The translations under genes were made by a program, and so were the position numbers. Below are positions 36,385-46,382 of a stretch of 64,000 bases of DNA, in pieces. The notes beneath the pieces were generated by a model that saw only the letters and a list, made by a program, of their open reading frames with translations, was not told where the DNA came from and did no database searches. The DNA is from Sphingopyxis sp. (GTDB taxonomy: Bacteria; Pseudomonadota; Alphaproteobacteria; Sphingomonadales; Sphingomonadaceae): the NCBI GenBank assembly GCA_002733865.1, contig NVXM01000001.1:343363-407362 (forward strand). The letters are read 5' to 3'. Numbering within the stretch: position 1 is the first letter of the stretch; every line of letters begins with the position of its first letter.

Positions 36385-37869
36385 ATGACGAAGCCCCTCT
36401 TGTTTGCTGATCCCTCGGCAAGCGAAATAGAAACTTTGCAATCGGACAAAGCATTTGTCACATTACCGACCAATGAACTCGAACCGCAATTAGTCAGGCA
36501 GCATTCCCTTGTCGGTGAAAACGTGTTAGCAAATTTAGGAAAAAAGAGAAACAGGCGATCTAGGCTGATCGCCTGTCTTGCCATTTCAGATGTTGTGGCG
36601 ATTGTCTGTTCCTTCGTGTTTGCTTTTTTCGTCCGGTTGGGTTTTGTCGATAGTGCTCAGCTTTCGAACGTTTTATGGGCCATCCTGCCTGTCTATTTTG
36701 CAATCGCGCTAAACAACAAAGCTTATCAGTCCAGCGTATTGACCGATCTTTGGAAAATTGTAATCCGAAGCATAGTTGCGTTTTTGATGGCGGCCAGTGC
36801 CATGCTCCTGATCTTATTTTTCTTTAAGTCGAGCAATGAATTTTCGAGAATGATGTTCGGGATCGGCACGTTGAGCGCAGCTGTATTATTGACTCTTTTT
36901 CGCACCTTAATTTTTCAATTCAGCAAGAAATACATTGGGAAAACGCCATACGCGGATCTGTGTATTTATGATGACATCGCTATCGGACCCAAGCCGTCCG
37001 AAGGTGCCATTGAGGCAATTCAATTCGATTTGGTCGCGGATCCGAGCGATGCTGCTGCCGTGAAGCGGCTCGGACAGCTCGCGTCGGGCATGGATCATGT
37101 GATCGTTCATTGCCCAACAGAAAAGCGTGAGCGGTGGGTATTCATGCTGCGGGCTTTGGACGTCAAATCAGAGATTGTTGTGCCAGAGCTTAATTCCATC
37201 AATGCATTGGCAATAAGGCGCAGAAACCAAAGCGCCAGTTTGTTGATTTCAGCAGGTCAGTTGAGATGGGATCAAAAATTAGTTAAGCGGATATTTGATA
37301 TCGCCGTGGCATCTATCGCGTTGATCATTGCCTTTCCGATACTAATTGTCGTTGCAATCATTATCAAAATTGAGAGCTGTGGGCCAATTATTTTCAAACA
37401 GGAACGCATCGGACTTGGCAATCGCACTTTCCAAATTTACAAATTCCGTTCAATGCGAACAGAATTTAGTGATGCTCGGGGGGCTGTATCTACTGCTCGC
37501 GATGATGTGCGAGTAACAAAGTTTGGAAGTTTTTTGCGAAGAACTAGCATAGACGAATTACCTCAATTATACAATGTATTACGGAGTGATATGAGTTTTG
37601 TGGGCCCTCGCCCTCATGCTATCGCGTCGCGTGCGGAGAATGCCTTGTTCTGGGATATTGATCATCGGTACTGGCACCGCCACGTCGTCAAGCCTGGATT
37701 GACGGGCCTAGCGCAGATACGCGGCTTCCGCGGGGCAACTGAAAGGCGTTCGGATCTTTCTAATCGCCTCCATTCAGACTTGGAATATGTCGCTCACTGG
37801 TCTCTTTTCGGAGATATCAAGATCATCATAAAAACCTTCTTAGTGCTGTTTCATAAAAATGCATTCTGA
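36385..37869 (+). CDS. Polyprenyl-phosphate sugar-1-phosphate transferase (priming enzyme, WcaJ-like)
   Basis: A 494-residue initiator of polysaccharide repeat-unit assembly that moves a hexose 1-phosphate from its nucleotide to undecaprenyl phosphate. Four hydrophobic segments lie between residues 62 and 175, a CoA-binding-like soluble part follows, and a fifth helix (about 308 to 330) leads into the conserved catalytic domain: [60 protein letters not shown] and [10 protein letters not shown]. It is first in a plus-strand operon with gmd-fcl-wcaI, and defines the locus as Wzx/Wzy-dependent. Which hexose is used is not certain; glucose or galactose is likely. Confidence 0.92.
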   Translation: MTKPLLFADPSASEIETLQSDKAFVTLPTNELEPQLVRQHSLVGENVLANLGKKRNRRSRLIACLAISDVVAIVCSFVFAFFVRLGFVDSAQLSNVLWAILPVYFAIALNNKAYQSSVLTDLWKIVIRSIVAFLMAASAMLLILFFFKSSNEFSRMMFGIGTLSAAVLLTLFRTLIFQFSKKYIGKTPYADLCIYDDIAIGPKPSEGAIEAIQFDLVADPSDAAAVKRLGQLASGMDHVIVHCPTEKRERWVFMLRALDVKSEIVVPELNSINALAIRRRNQSASLLISAGQLRWDQKLVKRIFDIAVASIALIIAFPILIVVAIIIKIESCGPIIFKQERIGLGNRTFQIYKFRSMRTEFSDARGAVSTARDDVRVTKFGSFLRRTSIDELPQLYNVLRSDMSFVGPRPHAIASRAENALFWDIDHRYWHRHVVKPGLTGLAQIRGFRGATERRSDLSNRLHSDLEYVAHWSLFGDIKIIIKTFLVLFHKNAF

Positions 37870-37901
37870 TCTTCACCAAACATTACACAAAGGGATTTTT
37901 A

Positions 37902-38978
37902 GTGAGTAATACAAAAGACCGACCCGTTGCATTGATAACCGGTGTAACAGGCCAAGATGGCGCCTATCTTGCACAACTGATGTTAGAAAAAGGCTATGTC
38001 GTCCATGGTATCAAGCGCCGATCATCCTCGTTCAACACTGGTAGGATCGAAAATATCTATCAGGATCCTCATCAGGAGAATACGCGATTCCATCTCCATT
38101 ATGGCGATATGACGGACAGCACGAATTTAATTCGGATCGTGCAGGATACAAAACCTACCGAAATATATAACCTTGCTGCGCAAAGTCACGTCCAAGTAAG
38201 CTTCGAAACGCCCGAATATACCGCTAACGCCGATGCTATCGGAGCGCTGAGGTTGCTAGAGGCAATTCGGATACTTAAGATGGAAAAGACCTGTCGGTTC
38301 TATCAGGCTTCGACCTCTGAACTATATGGTTTGGTTCAAGAAGTGCCGCAGTCAGAAACAACGCCTTTTTACCCGCGGTCGCCTTATGCTGCTGCTAAAC
38401 TATATGCTTATTGGATCGTTGTGAATTATCGTGAGGCATATGGAATTCATGCTTCCAACGGAATTCTGTTTAATCACGAAAGCCCGCTCAGAGGAGAGAC
38501 CTTTGTAACACGAAAAATCACTCGTGCTGCAGCAGCAATAAAGCTTGGACGACAGGATAAATTGTATCTCGGTAATCTTGATGCAAAACGCGATTGGGGA
38601 CATGCTAAGGAATATGTTCGTGGTATGTGGATGATGATGCAGCAAGACGAACCCGATGACTATGTCCTCGCTACTGGAGAGACAACGACAGTGCGTGATT
38701 TTGTTGGGTGGGCTTTCGAAGATGTCGGCATTACGATAAATTGGAGGGGCGACGGACTAGATGAGCAAGGCTATTGCGACCAAACTGGCCGGTTGCTCGT
38801 AGAAGTGGATCCCAGATATTTTCGTCCCACGGAAGTAGAGCTATTACTTGGCGACCCCAGCAAAGCGCATGCGAAGCTAGGGTGGACGCACAGCACTTCG
38901 GTTCGCGATCTCGCCCGCGAAATGGTTCAAGCCGACCTTTCAGTTATGTCAGACGCCCCGATCGGCGAAGGTAGCTGA
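37902..38978 (+). CDS. gmd: GDP-mannose 4,6-dehydratase
   Basis: An extended SDR enzyme (358 aa), the first step to GDP-L-fucose. NADP-binding glycines are in [15 protein letters not shown], the family block [14 protein letters not shown] follows, and the catalytic Tyr-Lys pair lies in [13 protein letters not shown] with STSELYG before it. The start is GTG at 37902, supported by AAGGGA about seven bases upstream; no ATG fits. It is followed by fcl after six bases. Confidence 0.96.
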   Translation: MSNTKDRPVALITGVTGQDGAYLAQLMLEKGYVVHGIKRRSSSFNTGRIENIYQDPHQENTRFHLHYGDMTDSTNLIRIVQDTKPTEIYNLAAQSHVQVSFETPEYTANADAIGALRLLEAIRILKMEKTCRFYQASTSELYGLVQEVPQSETTPFYPRSPYAAAKLYAYWIVVNYREAYGIHASNGILFNHESPLRGETFVTRKITRAAAAIKLGRQDKLYLGNLDAKRDWGHAKEYVRGMWMMMQQDEPDDYVLATGETTTVRDFVGWAFEDVGITINWRGDGLDEQGYCDQTGRLLVEVDPRYFRPTEVELLLGDPSKAHAKLGWTHSTSVRDLAREMVQADLSVMSDAPIGEGS

Positions 38979-38984
38979 AAATCC

Positions 38985-39920
38985 ATGCATTATGAACTCG
39001 AGGGACAAAAGATCTGGGTAGCGGGCAGCCAAGGCATGGTCGGTTCCGCCGTTGTGCGGCGACTTGAACGCGAGGGCTGTAAAATACTGGTGACTACCCG
39101 AGCGGAACTGGACTTGTCTGATCAATCAGCGGTATTTGATTGGCTTAACCTTAAACGCCCCGATGCAATTGTTCTTGCTGCTGCTAAGGTCGGTGGCATA
39201 CTGGCCAACAACGATCACCCAGCGGAATTTTTGCACGATAATCTTGTGATCGAAACCAACATTATTCACGGTGCTCACATTACAGGGGTTGATCGGCTGC
39301 TATTTTTGGGATCAAGCTGCATATATCCCAAACTTGCTAAACAGCCTATCGTCGAGGAGGCGCTGCTGACCGGCGCTTTGGAACCAACAAACGAATGGTA
39401 TGCCATCGCGAAAATAGCTGGGATCAAGATGTGCGAAGCTTATCGTCGGCAATATGGTCGCGACTATATATCCGCTATGCCAACAAATCTTTATGGGCCC
39501 GGAGATAATTTCGATCTAAAAAGTAGTCATGTTCTCCCTGCCCTGATTCGTAAGGCCCACGAAGCGAAGTTAGCTGGTGCGGAAAGCTTGACGATCTGGG
39601 GAACTGGATCACCCATGCGCGAATTCTTGCATGTCGACGACTGTGCTGATGCATTGGTTTTTTTGCTAAAAACATATTCCGATGATATGCATATTAATGT
39701 CGGTAGTGGTTCAGACCTGTCCATTTACGACCTCACGCGTCTTGTTTGTAGCGCCGTCGGCTTCGTTGGAAATATAGAAAAAGATGAAACCAAACCGGAT
39801 GGAACGCCTCGTAAGTTGATGTCTGCTGAAAGGTTGCGGGCTCTGGGTTGGTCGCCCCAAATTTCATTGGAAGACGGTATCCACTCCACTTATCAGTGGT
39901 ATTTAGATAACGCCCGCTAA
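38985..39920 (+). CDS. fcl: GDP-L-fucose synthase
   Basis: The epimerase/reductase (311 aa) that completes GDP-L-fucose. Markers are IWVAGSQGMVGSAVVRRL at the N-terminus, LAAAKVGGILANND, LFLGSSCIYPK, catalytic WYAIAKIAGIKMCEAYR, and NLYGPGDNF. Its stop shares a base with the next start (TAATG). With gmd it shows that L-fucose (or a derivative) is a component of the polymer. Confidence 0.96.
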   Translation: MHYELEGQKIWVAGSQGMVGSAVVRRLEREGCKILVTTRAELDLSDQSAVFDWLNLKRPDAIVLAAAKVGGILANNDHPAEFLHDNLVIETNIIHGAHITGVDRLLFLGSSCIYPKLAKQPIVEEALLTGALEPTNEWYAIAKIAGIKMCEAYRRQYGRDYISAMPTNLYGPGDNFDLKSSHVLPALIRKAHEAKLAGAESLTIWGTGSPMREFLHVDDCADALVFLLKTYSDDMHINVGSGSDLSIYDLTRLVCSAVGFVGNIEKDETKPDGTPRKLMSAERLRALGWSPQISLEDGIHSTYQWYLDNAR

Positions 39921-41143
39921 TGAAGATCGCCCTGTTTTCGATAAACTTCAGCCCGGACTTGACAGGTATTGGCTACTATAGCGGTGCGATGGCAACAGAG
40001 CTTATGCAACGCGGTCATCAATTGACGGTATTTGCTGCGCCTCCCTTTTATCCAGAATGGAAAATCCGGAAAGGTTATCGCAATTGGTGGTGGTCGCGGG
40101 AGGTTGTGGGCGGAGTTACAGTTTACCGTTGCCCGACCTTCATTCCCTCGCAACCTTCAGGTCTTACGCGATTGTTGCACTATGGCAGCTTTGCCTTGAC
40201 GGCTTTTTTGGCCACCATTTGGATGCGTTTTTTTAGCCGCCCCGATATCGTGTTCAATGTTGCTCCTGCCCTATTCTCTTCAATCCCTGCGGTATTTCTC
40301 GCCAAAATTTCGAATGCTAAGAGTTGGCTGCATGTCCAAGACTTTGAAGTTGAAGCTGGTTTTGCGACCGGTCAGATGCGCGGCGATAACATGGTCGGGA
40401 AATTTGCGATGGCATTCGAGCGCCGAATGATCAATTTCTTTGATTACGTCAGTAGTATATCGGCCGAAATGTGCCGGAAGTTGGCTGAAAAGGGCCGAGA
40501 CGAAAAAAGTATATTCGAGCTGCGCAATTGGTCAGATGTAGACGCGGTTTTTCCTATGAACGATTCATCGTTTCGTTCACTTTGGGGCATTGAAGAACCT
40601 TATGTAGCTTTATTTTCTGGCAGCATTACTCGAAAGCAGGGAATGGAAGTAATCGTCGACTGCGCCAGATTGCTTAAAGGAAGGGATGATATTGCTTTCG
40701 TCATTTGCGGAGCAGGACCGCTGCGCGAATCTTTGGAACGACGTGCTTCCGACCTGCCCAATTGCCGATTCTATGATCTTCAACCTTATGATAGTTTGAA
40801 CGAATTACTGGCACTCGCGACCGTACATTTATTACCTCAGAAAGCTGACGCCGCTGATTTGGTATTGCCATCAAAGTTGACCAACATGCTTGCATCCGGT
40901 CGTCCTATAATAGCTGGGGCAGCGGCAGGTACTGGTCTAGCTAGAGAAATTGAAAATTGTGGTGTCAATGTTGAACCTGAAAATCCGCATGCTTTGGCTG
41001 CCGCACTTGAACATATGATCGAAAACCGTGAAAGCTACGATAAGATGGCACGTTGTGCGAGGGAGCGAGCAATTAACTTCTGGCGAAAAACAAGTATAAT
41101 CGATGCGTTGGAAAAGAACTTGCTCGAAGTGGTCAATGACTAA
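39920..41143 (+). CDS. wcaI: Glycosyltransferase family 4, WcaI-like
   Basis: A 407-residue GT-B glycosyltransferase resembling WcaI of colanic acid clusters, which adds fucose. The start KIALFSINFSPDLTGIGYYSG and the middle block SWLHVQDFEVEAGFATG are characteristic, and the C-terminal donor site has PSKLTNMLASGRPIIAGAAAGT. It directly follows fcl with one overlapping base, consistent with fucose transfer. Predicted cytoplasmic, membrane-associated through a hydrophobic segment near residues 90 to 120. Confidence 0.9.
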   Translation: MKIALFSINFSPDLTGIGYYSGAMATELMQRGHQLTVFAAPPFYPEWKIRKGYRNWWWSREVVGGVTVYRCPTFIPSQPSGLTRLLHYGSFALTAFLATIWMRFFSRPDIVFNVAPALFSSIPAVFLAKISNAKSWLHVQDFEVEAGFATGQMRGDNMVGKFAMAFERRMINFFDYVSSISAEMCRKLAEKGRDEKSIFELRNWSDVDAVFPMNDSSFRSLWGIEEPYVALFSGSITRKQGMEVIVDCARLLKGRDDIAFVICGAGPLRESLERRASDLPNCRFYDLQPYDSLNELLALATVHLLPQKADAADLVLPSKLTNMLASGRPIIAGAAAGTGLAREIENCGVNVEPENPHALAAALEHMIENRESYDKMARCARERAINFWRKTSIIDALEKNLLEVVND

Positions 41144-41190
41144 ATAATCAAAGACGGAAACATGAACGTCAATCGTGGTAGGAAATATTC

Positions 41191-41898
41191 TTGTACAAAT
41201 TTGAGAAATTGGGGCGAGCGATATTAAATCCAGGTAACTGGTGGGCGATATCGCATGGCGTCGTACCGACCATAGAGCACGGGAAGTGTTTGCAAGATAT
41301 TGCGCCTGCGTCGGTAATTGACGTTGGCGCTAATAAGGGACAGTTTTCTGTTTTCGCAACGTCTATTTGGCCGAATGCTCGATTTCATGCTTTTGAACCG
41401 CTTCCGGGTCCATCCGCGAAATTCGAGAAGGTTTTGCGTGGTAAAGTTACACTTCATAAATGCGCTTTGGGAGATCAAGAAACGGAACTCGAGATCCATA
41501 TCGCGTCTCGAGCAGACTCGTCTTCACTATTACCGCTCGGAGAAAAGCAGAAACAGCTTTATGATATGAGTGAATCGGGCAAATTGCGAGTACCGGTGAA
41601 GCGTCTCGATGCTGTAGTTGCGGGTGAAGCTCTTCAGGCTCCAGCACTTTTAAAAATCGATGTTCAGGGTTTCGAATATGAAGTGCTTTCCGGAATTTCC
41701 GGAATTACGGATAAAGTTCGCTGGATATATGTTGAAGCATCGTTCGTCGAACTTTATGAAGGCCAACATCTGTTTGACGATGTTGCCGAATTAATTTCGT
41801 CGCTGGGGTACGATCAAATTGGTCAGTTCAATACTAGCTATGATGACAAAGGCGAAAAAGTTCAGGCAGACTTCCTGTTTGAATCTCGAAAATCGTAA
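41191..41898 (+). CDS. FkbM family methyltransferase (copy 1)
   Basis: A 235-residue SAM-dependent O-methyltransferase-like protein. Motif I is VIDVGANKGQFSVFA, then FHAFEPLPGP, and the FkbM C-terminal signature LLKIDVQGFEYEVLSGI and WIYVEASF. The start is TTG at 41191, preceded by AGGA at suitable distance; the next in-frame ATG would remove motif I. It is the last gene of the plus-strand run and faces the next gene across three bases. It would methylate a sugar hydroxyl of the repeat unit. Confidence 0.88.
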   Translation: MYKFEKLGRAILNPGNWWAISHGVVPTIEHGKCLQDIAPASVIDVGANKGQFSVFATSIWPNARFHAFEPLPGPSAKFEKVLRGKVTLHKCALGDQETELEIHIASRADSSSLLPLGEKQKQLYDMSESGKLRVPVKRLDAVVAGEALQAPALLKIDVQGFEYEVLSGISGITDKVRWIYVEASFVELYEGQHLFDDVAELISSLGYDQIGQFNTSYDDKGEKVQADFLFESRKS

Positions 41899-41901
41899 AG
41901 C

Positions 41902-43011
41902 TCAAGCTGCTATTTTAGCCAAAAAATGATCCAAATCACTTCGACCCGCTTCATTCCAAGAATGATATTCAAACAATAATTGTTGGCGCGCGGCCTGTCG
42001 CTCGGCAGTGGAGGAGGCAGACCTCTGGAGCAGCTTTTCAGCGGTCCGGCCAGTAAATTTTCCGATACTCGTGCTATGACATCCAGAATAGCGTTCCAAC
42101 ATTTCGGATAAGCAGCCTACGTCAGTTCCGAAGACTTCTGTGCCTGCCGACACTGCATCGTAGATAATCAACGGCTCGGCCTCCGTGCGATACTTGCTAG
42201 GGAAAAGCAAAGCATCAATATGGGCAAAAAATAAGTCTTTTTCTTCCCCATATTTGGGACCGTGAAACTCTACAATATTGCCATATTTTTCCTTAATATT
42301 CTCGAAAAATCCAGGATCATGAACAATGCCGGCCGCCACGGCGGTGATGTCAGCGCCCAGATCCTTGGCTGCTTCGATTGTTTCGCAAAATAAGTCCAAG
42401 CCTTTATCCGCCGTGTAATAGCCCATGAAGCCGACCCTAAAAGTGCCATGTCTAATATCAAGATCGTCAATAGGTTGATGGTGTACAACATCGTCGCGAT
42501 TTCGAGATAGAAGCTGTGCGTTCGAAATGCAGATCGATTGACCGTCGAGTTGATATAGTTGCTCAAGTCTTTTTTTCATGCACTCACAGTTAACGACATG
42601 CATAGCCTTCGAGCCGGCCATTCGGAACACCAGACCCGCAAGATATGATCGATCGTTTAGATAGCTGAAACTGTTGTGATGAATCACCAATTTATTTTGA
42701 AACACTCGTCCTAGGTAAGCAAACACGAAATCAAACGCTAAGGCGCTCCCACCATTCACGTTAATATAGAAAAGGTCTTTGCCGATCAGATGAAATAAAA
42801 CTCCCGGGACTACCCAGAATACGAAAAAAAAGGCTCGGCAGATTTGCCACAAAATCCCAGGATATAATGTGGCGGCAAAACTGGGAACGGTTGATAAACG
42901 CTCGACACGATGTCCCTCGGCGACAAGTAAGTCGGCGAGCGTTGCGGAGATATTCGCTAGTCCCGATACCGGCGGAGATTTTGGAGCAAAAAACAAAATA
43001 TTTTTACGCAA
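41902..43011 (-). CDS. Glycosyltransferase family 4 (GT-B)
   Basis: About 369 aa. The N-terminus FFAPKSPPVSGLANISATLADLL is of GT4 type, the middle carries VGFMGYYTADKGLDLFCETI, and the donor-binding part has FPSKYRTEAEPLIIYDAVSAGTEVFG. One hydrophobic region near residues 55 to 80 may dock on the membrane. The start appears to be TTG at 43011 (weak GGAG at ten bases). It stands alone on the minus strand between two plus-strand FkbM genes. Donor and acceptor unknown. Confidence 0.82.
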   Translation of the reverse strand: MRKNILFFAPKSPPVSGLANISATLADLLVAEGHRVERLSTVPSFAATLYPGILWQICRAFFFVFWVVPGVLFHLIGKDLFYINVNGGSALAFDFVFAYLGRVFQNKLVIHHNSFSYLNDRSYLAGLVFRMAGSKAMHVVNCECMKKRLEQLYQLDGQSICISNAQLLSRNRDDVVHHQPIDDLDIRHGTFRVGFMGYYTADKGLDLFCETIEAAKDLGADITAVAAGIVHDPGFFENIKEKYGNIVEFHGPKYGEEKDLFFAHIDALLFPSKYRTEAEPLIIYDAVSAGTEVFGTDVGCLSEMLERYSGCHSTSIGKFTGRTAEKLLQRSASSTAERQAARQQLLFEYHSWNEAGRSDLDHFLAKIAA

Positions 43012-43223
43012 AACCTGTGTTCTCCAAAACGGAAGTTAAAGAAATACCCACGCTGGAATCATGAGGAATAAGGCGCAGAAGGTTGCCGATCCGTATACTC
43101 ATGATGCCGCGTCAATACCACAGCTTAGTTGCTTGGAATTCAACCTTAACGATTTAATAACATCGGGTTTCGCAGATCTAAAAAACTAGGATGTCCTGAT
43201 GGACAATTAGTTTAACACACCAT

Positions 43224-44219
43224 ATGAAAGCCGAGTTTGCAATTGCCAATTGTGAAGGCTGGCAAGCACCAGAATTATTCGTCAGACATTCTTTATGGAG
43301 CGAACTCATGAGCGCCGTCCGACTTAAGCCCAAGAGCGTCAAAAATTATGCGGTCCTGCAATCTATCCGCTTGAGTGGTGCTATACTTTCCGCGCGGAAG
43401 TTTCGCGGTTTCTATACCGCGGCAAAAATTCTTGGAAAATTCTCTGGAGACGAGCAGCATTGCGAGATCAACATCGGCAAAGGAAGTCGCTACGCTTTTC
43501 GATTAGCTGATCCTTATTGGGCACGATTGGTTTACGGTGGATTTGAATATGAATCGGAGTTGAGGAGCTTATTCGCGCGGCTTGGCGACATGAGCTTTTC
43601 ATTCTTCGATTGTGGTGCCAACCTTGGATATTGGAGTATCTATTGCGCCGAATTCAAGCCAAATTGCAAAGCAATATTCACAGTGGAGGCATCGCCACTG
43701 ACTTTTAAATCATTGGAGAGAAACAGAGATATTAACCTGGGGAAATTCGAGATCATGCTGAAAGCGATTTACTCAACATCAGGTGAATATGTGCATATTG
43801 AGTGTAGCCAGTCCAACCACGCTGGAGCAGGAATCGTAGACGTTGGCGCAACAAATACTGCGTCGATTGAGACTATCACGATTGATGATCTAGTTGATCA
43901 AGATAACAGCGGGGCGCCACCGGTGATTAAACTTGATGTTGAGGGTGCAGAAATACCTGCCTTGAGGGGCGCATTGAAAACCATCGGTGGTAATTGTCTT
44001 CTCGCTTTCGAAGATCATGGTAACGACCATACTTGTAAGGTGATTGCGCATTTATTAGGCAACACTGATCTGAATATCTATTTTCTCGACAAATCAGACA
44101 CTATGCATCCGATTAAGTCGATTGGAGACGCCCAGAAATTTAAGGTCGACGATCGCGTCGGCTATAATTTTTTTGCAACCCAGCCTGGCTCCGACTTTAT
44201 GTCAATATTCCAGAATTAA
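43224..44219 (+). CDS. FkbM family methyltransferase (copy 2)
   Basis: A 331-residue protein with an N-terminal extension of about 130 residues before the SAM fold. Motif I is SFFDCGANLGYWSIYCA, followed by FTVEASPLTFKSLERN and the FkbM signature VIKLDVEGAEIPALRGAL. The stretch from 10 to 45 is not conserved-looking, and a later start (MSAVRLKPKS, residue 29) is possible. It lies singly on the plus strand with about 210 bases upstream for a promoter. Likely a sugar O-methyltransferase. Confidence 0.82.
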   Translation: MKAEFAIANCEGWQAPELFVRHSLWSELMSAVRLKPKSVKNYAVLQSIRLSGAILSARKFRGFYTAAKILGKFSGDEQHCEINIGKGSRYAFRLADPYWARLVYGGFEYESELRSLFARLGDMSFSFFDCGANLGYWSIYCAEFKPNCKAIFTVEASPLTFKSLERNRDINLGKFEIMLKAIYSTSGEYVHIECSQSNHAGAGIVDVGATNTASIETITIDDLVDQDNSGAPPVIKLDVEGAEIPALRGALKTIGGNCLLAFEDHGNDHTCKVIAHLLGNTDLNIYFLDKSDTMHPIKSIGDAQKFKVDDRVGYNFFATQPGSDFMSIFQN

Positions 44220-44228
44220 TTTTCCAGA

Positions 44229-45374
44229 TCATAGATCAGTTTGCGATGGAGCAATCGGTAATGGTCCAACCATCGCTGAAGCAAGCTTATGCTCCATGCT
44301 TATTTCGCCAAGCTTTTCGTAGGTAGAAAAAGCATTTCGACTCATCTGTTGACGCTGTTCAGGGTGCTCAAGTAGCTTAGATATCGCGCGGGCTAGGTCC
44401 TGCGCACTTCCGCGTTCAAACATTAGTCCATTGTAACCGTCAACGATAAAACTTGGTTCTGGGCCCATATGGGCGGCCAAATTACTATGTGTAATCGGGA
44501 CGAGTGAAATCGACATATAATGGATTACGCTCAACCCCGCATCACCCGGATAAACCCCCATCATACATTTTCGCGATATTTCCGTGATGGTGCCATCATC
44601 ATAAATGGCACCATGAAATACAATGTCGAGATCTCTCTCTTCAGCGATTTCTGAAAATATGGAACGTTGATCACCATCACCGATAATCTCAAGAGAAAGA
44701 TTGTGACCGCTTTCTCTCAAAATCTCCATAGCATCGAAAAGCAACGGTATGTAGCAACCTTCTCTTAGTCTCCCAACATATAGCGCCGTTGGCCTAATCT
44801 GGATCTCAGCCTTCTGGTCAGGCGGTAGCGGGTGCAGGTTCCAGACTGTGTTGTCCATGACCGTGAGCTTGGTCTCGGCAACACCCGCCCGCAAAAGGCC
44901 TTGCTTCACCGATTCAGTGTAACAGATATATCCAGCCGACATGGCCGCCACACATCGATACAAAAATTTGTAAACGAAATAGGATCGCCGCGTTTCTTTG
45001 TTGTAAACACCTTGGGTATGAAGAAACAGGGGTACACCGTAAATCTTTGCCACCAGTAGAATCAACCAGAAGTTCATTGCTCGAAAATCTTGCGTGATGA
45101 ACAAAAGGTCGGGTTTCTCAGATAAGAAAGCTTTCAGAATGCCTTTTTGATAATAGAGGCTCTTTTTAAAACGGAATGTATCAACGTGGGTGAATTTGAA
45201 ACGACCCGTTTTATTAGATTCGAAGCCTTTGCCTATTTTGGAATCAGCATAAAGGCTAACATACTCGAAATAATCGCATAATCCATCATATAGATGTTGT
45301 CGGTAGCTCGTTAATACCGGACAAATAAGCATTACTTTCTCACGTCGAGGCAATAGGCACTGTTCCACTGTCAA
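44229..45374 (-). CDS. Glycosyltransferase family 4, last gene of the deoxysugar operon
   Basis: About 381 aa, GT-B fold: LICPVLTSYRQHLYDGL at the front, LHTQGVYNKETRRSYF, then TALYVGRLREGCYIPLLFDAM and MMGVYPGDAGLSVIHYMSISLVP-type donor site. The start is uncertain: a TTG at 45374, adjacent to the upstream stop, has an AAGAG site; the ATG at 45332 has GAGAAAG and begins at the first strand. As the terminal gene of the dTDP-sugar run it is the best candidate to transfer that deoxysugar. Confidence 0.83.
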   Translation of the reverse strand: MTVEQCLLPRREKVMLICPVLTSYRQHLYDGLCDYFEYVSLYADSKIGKGFESNKTGRFKFTHVDTFRFKKSLYYQKGILKAFLSEKPDLLFITQDFRAMNFWLILLVAKIYGVPLFLHTQGVYNKETRRSYFVYKFLYRCVAAMSAGYICYTESVKQGLLRAGVAETKLTVMDNTVWNLHPLPPDQKAEIQIRPTALYVGRLREGCYIPLLFDAMEILRESGHNLSLEIIGDGDQRSIFSEIAEERDLDIVFHGAIYDDGTITEISRKCMMGVYPGDAGLSVIHYMSISLVPITHSNLAAHMGPEPSFIVDGYNGLMFERGSAQDLARAISKLLEHPEQRQQMSRNAFSTYEKLGEISMEHKLASAMVGPLPIAPSQTDL

Positions 45375-46382
45375 TCAGCTCTTACTTGAAATATGCCCGG
45401 GAATGATAGCATCACCAATGGCTGTTAAAATTGCAGCATTATTGAGAAGGTCATTCACAAACGGATTAAATTCCACAATGTCACTGCTTCCAATGGCCGC
45501 TGCAAAAGCAGCAAAGTTATTCGCGAAATGATCATCAGGCGCAATCTCGATTGGCTCCTCAGCTTGCCCGAAATTTCCAATAATTTCCAGCGCCGTGGGC
45601 AAATCAGCGGGTTTTGAGTACGCCCGGGGAATTTGGATGGTACTTTTCGAAAAGCTAAGCTCCATTTCATTATGATAGGTGCTACCGATTGCCCAAGTGC
45701 AATGTGCAGAAAAGCTATCATAATGCAATAACGCATCTCCGCTAATGTCGACTCCACGCTGTGGGCAAACAAAACCATTGGCATCGACTTGGCGTGGTTG
45801 ACCGAAAAGCGCAACCATGCTTGATAATGGATAAAACCCGACATCAAGCAATGCCCCGCCGCCAAGAGACTTATTATATCGAATATTTCCAGCATCCAGT
45901 TCTGGAATCGAAAAACGGGCACGGGCCGAAATGAGCCGTTCACCGGTAGATTTCTTTAACTCAATAATATGCTTTATTTCTTTGAACTGGGCATGGTGTT
46001 GATACATTGCGATCTCGCCAAGAAACAAATTTTCTTTGACAGCTTTGCGGACCAGCGCCTGGCTATCTTCCAAATTCGCGGTCAACGGTTTTTCACACCA
46101 TACATGCTTACCCGCCTCAAGCGCCATTATGCCATAGCCATAATGTGACGATATTGGCGTCGCTATGTAAATCACCTTTATCGAGTCGTTGCTCAGGATG
46201 GATTGCAGGTTGTCTGTAAAGAAATCCGCGAGCTCGGAATGAGCGGAAGCATATTTCGCGACATCGCGTACGTAAATCGCCGCGATCTTGATTGTCTTGC
46301 TCGATAACAGGCAGGGTATGATATTTTTGGTGACATGGCTACCACAGCCTATGATCCCTATTCTCAACGGTTTTTCAGACAA
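45375..46382 (-). CDS. Gfo/Idh/MocA family oxidoreductase (candidate sugar 3-ketoreductase)
   Basis: A 335-residue NAD(P)-dependent reductase. The Rossmann motif is IGIIGCGSHVTKNIIP and the hallmark Glu-Lys-Pro is in HVWCEKPLTANLEDSQ; LGGGALLDVGFYPLSSM is the typical catalytic-domain block. In antibiotic pathways Gfo/Idh enzymes such as KijD10 reduce the C3 ketone produced by a 2,3-dehydratase, exactly the partner encoded immediately upstream. The start is TTG at 46382 within the end of that gene (8-base overlap). Confidence 0.87.
   Translation of the reverse strand: MSEKPLRIGIIGCGSHVTKNIIPCLLSSKTIKIAAIYVRDVAKYASAHSELADFFTDNLQSILSNDSIKVIYIATPISSHYGYGIMALEAGKHVWCEKPLTANLEDSQALVRKAVKENLFLGEIAMYQHHAQFKEIKHIIELKKSTGERLISARARFSIPELDAGNIRYNKSLGGGALLDVGFYPLSSMVALFGQPRQVDANGFVCPQRGVDISGDALLHYDSFSAHCTWAIGSTYHNEMELSFSKSTIQIPRAYSKPADLPTALEIIGNFGQAEEPIEIAPDDHFANNFAAFAAAIGSSDIVEFNPFVNDLLNNAAILTAIGDAIIPGHISSKS

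Noticed and set aside
43192..43205. TGTCC-TGAT-GGACA inverted repeat before the second FkbM gene
   Set aside because: Only a 5-bp stem, likely by chance; no second copy or known operator resembles it.
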